From Deltaproteobacteria bacterium (GTDB taxonomy: Bacteria > Myxococcota_A > UBA796 > UBA9615), in the NCBI GenBank assembly GCA_023954745.1, contig JAGSHC010000038.1, positions 1 to 35,343 on the forward strand: 35,343 nt of DNA. Direction: 5' to 3'. The notes below the pieces were generated by a model. That model saw nothing but the letters and a program-made list of their open reading frames with translations. It did not search any database and had not been told where the DNA came from. This document shows, one piece after another, positions 30,755 to 35,343 of this stretch. A program made the translations under genes and the position numbers. Position 1 is the first letter of the stretch, and each line of letters starts with the position of its first letter.

Positions 30755-31257
30755 CCCAGCTCGGCTCCGTGCACGAACAGGGCGGACTGGTCTCCGCGAT
30801 ACACGTCCTTGCCGTCTTGGGAGAAGGTGAAGTCGTACCGAAGCATCACGCGCTTGGGGCCGACGCGGCTGCGCGTCTCCTTGGACCGCAGAGTCAGCGG
30901 GGGGCCGATCCGGGCCAGGTCGCGAAAGTCCGCGCGGTACACACGGCTCCCGAAGCCAACCCAGCCCTCATCCCACTTGCAGCCGTGGAAGAAGAAGGCG
31001 TGCAGGCAGCCCAGGCTCCCGGTGATCAAGAGGAGCTCGGGGCCGGACACGTGGCGAGGGTGCCTCGTGGGATCGCCCCGCTGCTCCGCTGCGATGGGCA
31101 GGTAGCGCGTGGTGTCCATGCGCCCCTCGAGGACCTTCTCGTCGGGGTCGGCGTGGGTGATCTCGTCCACGAGGAACGCCCTGGGCGAGTAGAGGAACGT
31201 CTTGAGGAAGCGCGTCATCTCCGCATCGGGCCACGGGGAGGGGATGAGGTCGGTCAT
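30751..31257 (-). CDS. hotdog-fold protein (FabA/FabZ-like)
   Basis: 168 residues, ATG 31257 overlapping the SMUG1 stop (ATGA). The segment ELLLITGSLGCLHAFFFHGCKWDEGWVGFGSRVYRADFRDLARIGPPLTLRS follows the hotdog pattern (long helix, then strands), with RVGPKRVMLRYDFTFSQDGKDVYRGDQSALFV as the last strands. It resembles FabA/FabZ dehydratase-like or acyl-binding hotdogs, but no catalytic His/Glu pair is obvious, so an acyl-thioester binding or modifying role is only inference. It is sandwiched between a DNA glycosylase and an acetyltransferase. Confidence 0.72.
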   Translation of the reverse strand: MTDLIPSPWPDAEMTRFLKTFLYSPRAFLVDEITHADPDEKVLEGRMDTTRYLPIAAEQRGDPTRHPRHVSGPELLLITGSLGCLHAFFFHGCKWDEGWVGFGSRVYRADFRDLARIGPPLTLRSKETRSRVGPKRVMLRYDFTFSQDGKDVYRGDQSALFVHGAELG

Positions 31258-31997
31258 GGGGCATTCCCGGGGAGGTCGATGCCGAGGGCGGCGAGGTCGG
31301 AGGTGGCGAAGCCAGCCCAGCCCTTGTTGGCCTTGGGGCTCGCTGGGCTGGGGTGAAGGACTCGGCCGATGCGCGGCGGGTTGGGCACGTTGGCCAGCGC
31401 AGCCTTGGCCTTCTTCTCTGCCCAGGCGCCGACGCCGATCACGAGGGACGGGGACAGCGCCGCCACGGACGCCCGGAGCGCGTCGTCGCAGGCCGCCTCC
31501 AGCGGGGCGCGCTCGGCCGCGGGCAGCTTGTCCGGCGTGCGGTTCCGTGCCGACGCTTCCATGAAGACGAGGGGGCAGTAGTTCAAGACGAAGAAGCGCG
31601 AGAAGAACTCCTCCGCGGTTCCGAAGTGCTCCGCCGCGAACCCCCACAGCCGGCGCCCCGAGACCTCCGAGCGGGCGCAGTCGAACCCTTCGATGGGACG
31701 CTTCGGATGCTCCGAGTCCGGCTTGCCGACGGACGCGCTGATCCCCATCCAGTCCCGAACGTGGGCGATCTCACCGAACGGCACCCCGGTCTGCGCCATT
31801 CCCCAGGGGCCCGGGTTCATGCCGAGGAACACTGCCTCCTTGGGGCCCGCGCCGAAGCGCTCGAGGTATTCGAGATGGGGCTCCCAGGCGTAGCGAAGGG
31901 GGTTGTAGACCGTGTGGGTCGGCTCCGCGAAAGCGAGAGCGTCCACGCTGTCGCGCAGGGCGACGGCGGCGGCAACGAGGGCAGAGGTGTCGGCCAT
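31254..31997 (-). CDS. SMUG1-type uracil-DNA glycosylase
   Basis: 247 residues, ATG 31997 with a TAGGCT box 6 nt upstream. SMUG1 motifs are intact: FLGMNPGPWGMAQTGVPFGE (57-76, with catalytic Asn61), and HPSPASPKANKGW with His215 in the base-flipping loop. Removes uracil and some oxidised pyrimidines from DNA, starting base-excision repair. Bacterial SMUG1 is found in Myxococcota and some Bacteroidota and Proteobacteria. First gene of a three-gene operon (SMUG1, hotdog, GNAT) with ATGA overlaps. Confidence 0.93.
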   Translation of the reverse strand: MADTSALVAAAVALRDSVDALAFAEPTHTVYNPLRYAWEPHLEYLERFGAGPKEAVFLGMNPGPWGMAQTGVPFGEIAHVRDWMGISASVGKPDSEHPKRPIEGFDCARSEVSGRRLWGFAAEHFGTAEEFFSRFFVLNYCPLVFMEASARNRTPDKLPAAERAPLEAACDDALRASVAALSPSLVIGVGAWAEKKAKAALANVPNPPRIGRVLHPSPASPKANKGWAGFATSDLAALGIDLPGNAP

Positions 31998-32000
31998 GCG

Positions 32001-32024
32001 GCAAGCCTAATCGAGTAGGCTTGC
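32001..32024. promoter_or_regulatory. palindromic bidirectional promoter between SMUG1 and SDR genes
   Basis: GCAAGCCTA (32001-32009) and TAGGCTTGC (32016-32024) are perfect inverted repeats with a 6 nt centre. Each arm carries the same TAGGCT -10-like box, one pointing to 31997 (6 nt gap) and one to 32040 (18 nt gap with GGAGG). It could also be an operator for a dimeric regulator. Confidence 0.5.
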
Positions 32025-32039
32025 GCGCGCGGAGGCTCG

Positions 32040-32885
32040 ATGAGGCAGTTGAGGGGGAGGGTCGCGATCGTCACGGGGGCGTCCCGGGGGATCGGCGTAC
32101 ACATCGCGTCCGCCTTGGCTGCAGAGGGCGTGGACCTCGCCCTTGCCGCGCGGTCGGCCCAGGAACTGGAGTCGGTGCGAGCGAGCATCGAGGCGCGAGG
32201 AGTCCGCTGCATCGCCGTCGTGACGGACGTCACGGACCAGGGTCAGCTCGAGGAACTCGTACGCCGTTGCGAGGCAGAGCTCGGGCCTGTCGATCTGCTC
32301 GTCAACAACGCGGGGATCGAGAAGGCCGCAGCCTACGAGGAGCTGAGCACCGAAGACATCGATCGCTTCATCGACGTGAACCTGCGCGCCCCGATGCACC
32401 TGACCCGCCTCGTGCTCCCCGGATTCGTGGCCCGCAATCGCGGTCACGTCGTGAACATCTCGTCCATCGCTGGCCTCGCCGCCACCGCCTACGGGGAGTC
32501 CTACAACGCGACGAAGCACGGGGTGGTGGGCTTCACCCGGGCGCTGCGGGCGTCCGAGCAGGTGTCAGGGAGCGACGTGTCCGCCTCGGTGATCTGCCCG
32601 GGTTTCGTCAGCGACGTAGGGATGTACGCAGGGTTCCGCGCTGACGGGGCGAGCCGAGCGCCGGTGCTCCTGGGCACGTCGTCGCCTCAGACCGTGGCGA
32701 AGGCCGTCATCCGGGCCATCAAGAAGGACCTGCCCGAAGTGGTCGTCAACCCGGGCCCCATGAAGCTCTTCCTGGCGGTGAGCCTCGTGTTTCCGAGGTT
32801 CGGCGAGTGGGTCTCGTCCCTCATCGGCGCCCACGACGTGTTCTCGTCGACCGCGAAGGCCCGGGGAACGAGCCGCAAGGGCTGA
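32040..32885 (+). CDS. short-chain dehydrogenase/reductase
   Basis: 281 residues, GGAGG 4-5 nt before the ATG. Classical SDR: TGASRGIG (12-19, NADP(H)-type with Arg), NNAG (89-92), catalytic Ser142 (NISSIAG), Tyr155 and Lys159 (YNATK). ICPGFVSDVGMY follows the family PG motif. The C-terminal extension from about 225 (EVVVNPGPMKLFLAVSLVFPRFGEW) is hydrophobic, as in membrane-associated ketoreductase-type SDRs. Reduces or oxidises a carbonyl of unknown substrate. Single gene, divergent from the SMUG1 operon. Confidence 0.9.
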   Translation: MRQLRGRVAIVTGASRGIGVHIASALAAEGVDLALAARSAQELESVRASIEARGVRCIAVVTDVTDQGQLEELVRRCEAELGPVDLLVNNAGIEKAAAYEELSTEDIDRFIDVNLRAPMHLTRLVLPGFVARNRGHVVNISSIAGLAATAYGESYNATKHGVVGFTRALRASEQVSGSDVSASVICPGFVSDVGMYAGFRADGASRAPVLLGTSSPQTVAKAVIRAIKKDLPEVVVNPGPMKLFLAVSLVFPRFGEWVSSLIGAHDVFSSTAKARGTSRKG

Positions 32886-32927
32886 CTCGGGGCCTGGCGG
32901 CTTCCCGTCGGCTCCTCGTCCCTCGAG

Positions 32928-33203
32928 CTACCTGTCGCCTTCGTCGGCCTCGAGCTTCGACAGAAGACGCTCTGCCTTGTGGATCTCGTCGTCGAGCACC
33001 GCGAGGTCTTCACGCAGATCGTTGGCCTGCTGACCCTCGCCGGCCTCGGCGGCTTGCGCGTCGAGCTCGGCGCGTCGTCGACGCAGCTGGTCGAGGAACT
33101 CGCGGAAGGCGGCAGCACGCCGCAGCGCCTTCTTCTTGGGACGCTCCTCGAACAGATGGCCCACTGCGTCGAGGAGCGAGCGGATCTTCTTCTTCCTACC
33201 CAC
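32928..33203 (-). CDS. 91-residue coiled-coil protein coupled to the Na/Pi transporter gene
   Basis: GTG at 33203 starts 8 nt inside the transporter gene's 3' end, with AAGGGAG about 7 nt before it. Basic N-terminus (GRKKKIRSLL, RPKKKALRRAAAF), then an acidic/basic heptad helix (LRRRRAELDAQAAEAGEGQQANDLREDLAVLDDEIHKAERLLSKLE). No TM segment. A longer in-frame start upstream is unlikely because it would run inside the transporter. Probably a cytoplasmic partner of the transporter's helical C-domain (inference). Confidence 0.7.
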   Translation of the reverse strand: MGRKKKIRSLLDAVGHLFEERPKKKALRRAAAFREFLDQLRRRRAELDAQAAEAGEGQQANDLREDLAVLDDEIHKAERLLSKLEADEGDR

Positions 33204-35067
33204 CCTTGCTCCCTTTGATGCGCCGCAGCTCGCCGGTGAGGCTGGCGTCGGACACGAACCGTTCGAGTTCGAGCGTATCGGTGTAGCTGGCGTGGGGCGA
33301 GGCATCGGTCAGCATCTCGTCGGCTACCGAGTGGAGCACGCTGTGGCGGGGGACGAACACGATCTGCGCGGCCTTCCTCAGGAGGTGGACGACCTCGCGG
33401 GCGGCGTCCCAGTCGTTCATCAAGGTGGTGGCGGCGGCGCTCGAGATGGCTCCGGCGCGCATGAGGGACTCCATCGCCTCGTCGCTCAGGGCGTCCCGTC
33501 GCTTTGCCCGCCGGGAGAGTCGCTGGAAGGCGACGAACTGCTGTGCCGGGTCCTCGGTGGCCTTGATGGCGTAGAGCCGACGCAGCGTCCGGGCAATGTG
33601 GAGCCGTAGCTCCTTGTACTGCGCGCGCGCCGCGGGGTCCCCGCCTCTGGCGTGGGCCTCCAGGTTGGGCATCACCGAGGTCATCGTCTTCACCGCGCGC
33701 GCGAGGTGGCGGCAGGCGCGTCGAATGGCGACCAGTTCGTCGAGCTGCTCGGGCGCCATCTCGCCTTGGGCGCGGCCGGAGAACTCCACGATGGCCGAGT
33801 AGAGCGTCTTGACCCGCTGGTAGTACGCGTCGAGCACGCTCTCCGTCAGGAGCGACGGGTCGAAGTCGAGCATTGCTTCGAGGTCGGCCTGGGAGAGGAT
33901 GTCCCCGCGCTTCACGCCGACCCCGTGGGCGAGAATACGGAACACCTGATCGTACAGATGCTCCGCTTCCCTGAAGAGCACCTCCAGTGCCGTCGCCGGC
34001 AGCTTCAGCGCGGCCTCATTCAGATGGAGGGGGGTCTTCGCGTCGGGGGGAGGGTCTTCAAGACGCGTCTCCAGCAGCCGCACGAGCTTCCCCACGAACG
34101 GAAGCATCACCAGGACGCCCACCCCGTTGAACAGGGTGTGGAACACCGCGAGACGCAGGGTCCAGTTGTCGGGGGCGAGCCCGATCCACCCCGAGATACT
34201 CTCGACGCCGGACTTGAACCAGCCGATGCAGGCGATGGCGAGAGCTCCCGTGACGAGGTTGAACACGAAGTGCGCCGCGGCGAGTCGGCGGCCGGCAGCG
34301 TTCGAGCCCAGCGCGCCGAGGGCGGCGGTGACCGTGGTCCCCACGTTGGCCCCGATGGCCAGGGCGAGCGCGCTCTCGTAGCCAATCTGGCCAGCCGCCA
34401 AGGCCGCGATGATGAGCATCAGCGTGGCGTGACTCGACTGCATGACCACCGTCGCGCCAGCGCCGAGTCCGGCGTAGACCAGCAGTCCGGTGAAGCCCGG
34501 CATCGCGTACTTCATGAGGTCCACGGAGGCCTGGAGTACCTCGAAGCCCTCCTTCATGTAGTGGATGCCCAGGAACAGGAAGCCGATGCCCGCCAGCACG
34601 TAGCCGAAGCCCGAGAGGCCCTTGCGCTTCTGCATGCTGAAGAACAGGCCGAAGACCAGCATGGGCATCGCGTAGGCGGAGATGGTCACCTTCATCCCGA
34701 AGCCGGCCATGAGCCAGGCGCCCGTGGTGGTGCCGATGTTCGCGCCGAGGATGATGCCCACCCCCTCGGTCAGGCCGATGAGCCCCGCGCTGAGGAACGA
34801 GATGGTGAGCACGGAGACGAGTGAACTGGACTGCATCACCGAGGTGGAGACGACGCCGAAGGTCAGGCTCCCGGGGAGGGTGCTCGTGAACCTGCCCAGG
34901 ACGCGCTCGAGGGGTCCACCCGTGAACGCCGAGAATCCCTGCTCGAGGAACAGCATCCCGAACAGGAAGATCGCGACGCCGGCCGCCACGGTCTGGAACT
35001 CGTCGCTCGCGGACATGCCCCACCCGAGGATGAGGACGATGGCGGCAAAGAGGAGGCGGCGCAGCAC
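33196..35067 (-). CDS. Na+/phosphate cotransporter with PhoU-like C-terminal domain
   Basis: 623 residues, GTG 35067 with TAGGCT 5 nt upstream. Two inverted NptA/PNaS repeats carry the signatures QSSS (79-82, MQSSSLVSVLTISF) and QSSH (210-213, MQSSHATLMLII), with GANIGTT and GANVGTT turns. About eight TM segments to residue 320, then a long helical PhoU-like region (350-600). The protein symports phosphate with sodium at the inner membrane; the C-domain probably regulates it. Its stop overlaps the small coiled-coil gene. Confidence 0.93.
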   Translation of the reverse strand: MLRRLLFAAIVLILGWGMSASDEFQTVAAGVAIFLFGMLFLEQGFSAFTGGPLERVLGRFTSTLPGSLTFGVVSTSVMQSSSLVSVLTISFLSAGLIGLTEGVGIILGANIGTTTGAWLMAGFGMKVTISAYAMPMLVFGLFFSMQKRKGLSGFGYVLAGIGFLFLGIHYMKEGFEVLQASVDLMKYAMPGFTGLLVYAGLGAGATVVMQSSHATLMLIIAALAAGQIGYESALALAIGANVGTTVTAALGALGSNAAGRRLAAAHFVFNLVTGALAIACIGWFKSGVESISGWIGLAPDNWTLRLAVFHTLFNGVGVLVMLPFVGKLVRLLETRLEDPPPDAKTPLHLNEAALKLPATALEVLFREAEHLYDQVFRILAHGVGVKRGDILSQADLEAMLDFDPSLLTESVLDAYYQRVKTLYSAIVEFSGRAQGEMAPEQLDELVAIRRACRHLARAVKTMTSVMPNLEAHARGGDPAARAQYKELRLHIARTLRRLYAIKATEDPAQQFVAFQRLSRRAKRRDALSDEAMESLMRAGAISSAAATTLMNDWDAAREVVHLLRKAAQIVFVPRHSVLHSVADEMLTDASPHASYTDTLELERFVSDASLTGELRRIKGSKGG

Positions 35068-35072
35068 GCCTC

Positions 35073-35078
35073 AGCCTA
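35073..35078 (-). promoter_or_regulatory. -10-like box TAGGCT for the Na/Pi cotransporter gene
   Basis: On the minus strand, 5 nt before the GTG at 35067; no Shine-Dalgarno sequence. It lies in the 23 nt gap after the stop of the Asp-repeat gene. Confidence 0.4.
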
Positions 35079-35090
35079 CGCCGGTCGAGC

Positions 35091-35343
35091 TCAGGTGATC
35101 CTGCGCCTGATCAGGAGCCCGATGGCCCCAAGGGCGAGCAAGGAAGGGGACCCTCGGGGTCCGGTGGAGGAGAGAGAGCACCCGCTCCTCGTGTCGTCGT
35201 CGTCGTCGTCGTCGTCGTCGTCTGCCGCGTCGTCGTCGTCTGCCGCGTCGTCGTCGTCTGCCGCGTCGTCGTCGTCTGCCGCGTCGTCGTCGTCCCCCTC
35301 CGCTTCGTAGGGGAAGAGGAACTGCCCACTGTCGTCTTCGAGC
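35091..35343 (-). CDS. Asp-Ala repeat protein with MYXO-CTERM-like tail (5' end outside window)
   Basis: The last 83 residues of a larger protein. An acidic lead (QFLFPYEAEG) is followed by four DDDDAA units, a run of ten Asp, then TRSGCSLSSTGPRG, a hydrophobic helix (SPSLLALGAIGLLI) and RRRIT. The Gly-Cys-Ser, TM helix and Arg cluster are the layout of MYXO-CTERM sorting signals (rhombosortase-type processing), by known family pattern. The stop is 24 nt upstream of the Na/Pi gene's GTG. Confidence 0.8.
   Translation of the reverse strand, partial: LEDDSGQFLFPYEAEGDDDDAADDDDAADDDDAADDDDAADDDDDDDDDDTRSGCSLSSTGPRGSPSLLALGAIGLLIRRRIT
35191..35310 (-). repeat. GAC-rich coding repeat (D4AA units and D10)
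   Basis: On the minus strand, 18 bp units of four GAC plus GCG GCA, then ten consecutive GAC codons. The array is probably prone to slippage, and assembly errors are possible here. Confidence 0.85.

Noticed and set aside
35191-35310. Poly-Ser or poly-Thr proteins read from the GAC repeat in other frames
   Set aside because: Only the Asp frame joins to a MYXO-CTERM-like tail and a stop.

Overview
The window is GC-rich DNA with dense coding on both strands. It looks like a Myxococcota (former Deltaproteobacteria) genome or a close relative. The reasons are a MYXO-CTERM-like tail on the gene at the right edge, a DUF1592/DUF1552 pair, an FHA-plus-zinc-ribbon membrane protein, many lipoproteins, and repeated Asp-rich (D4SA) tracts in unrelated exported proteins. 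This placement is inference; no rRNA or tRNA gene was seen. 36 coding genes are supported, two of them cut by the window edges.

Layout. 1-2.2 kb: a partial FHA/zinc-ribbon membrane protein and a divergent lipoprotein with an Ig-like domain. 2.3-6.4 kb: a tightly coupled minus-strand operon of five exported proteins (Mo-cofactor oxidoreductase, outer-membrane barrel, DUF2914 lipoprotein, FecR-domain barrel with a D4SA tract, 84-residue C-terminally anchored protein). 6.6-9.7 kb: a PfkB sugar/nucleoside kinase, then a HELTH metallopeptidase flanked by two nearly identical 41/42-codon acidic micro-lipoprotein genes. 10-12.6 kb: an 867-residue Ig-domain lipoprotein. 12.7-14.2 kb: a FadR-like GntR regulator divergent from a TPR membrane protein. 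14.3-18.4 kb: an NhaC-type antiporter overlapping two tandem GT87-like membrane glycosyltransferases. 18.4-20.8 kb: UDP-xylose synthase and UDP-glucose 6-dehydrogenase, which together convert UDP-glucose to UDP-glucuronate and UDP-xylose. 20.9-24.6 kb: a DUF1592 / DUF1552 / lipoprotein operon. 24.7-26.4 kb: a START-domain protein and a glycosyltransferase. 26.4-29.8 kb: a minus-strand run of a di-iron ferritin-like protein, an orphan DsbD N-terminal domain, a redoxin lipoprotein and an aldehyde dehydrogenase. 29.9-32.9 kb: a coiled-coil protein, a SMUG1/hotdog/GNAT operon and an SDR. 32.9-35.3 kb: a Na/Pi cotransporter with a coupled small coiled-coil gene, then the 3' end of an Asp-repeat MYXO-CTERM-like protein.

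Two cross-cutting patterns stand out. First, a D4SA/D4AA aspartate repeat appears in at least five genes of different architecture, including a duplicated lipoprotein whose mature form is almost nothing but this motif. Second, most operon heads carry a TAnnnT hexamer followed by GC-rich sequence. In nine cases it lies only 5-9 nt before a start codon that has no Shine-Dalgarno sequence, which points to widespread leaderless transcription. Genes with a longer gap after the hexamer mostly have a clear Shine-Dalgarno sequence.
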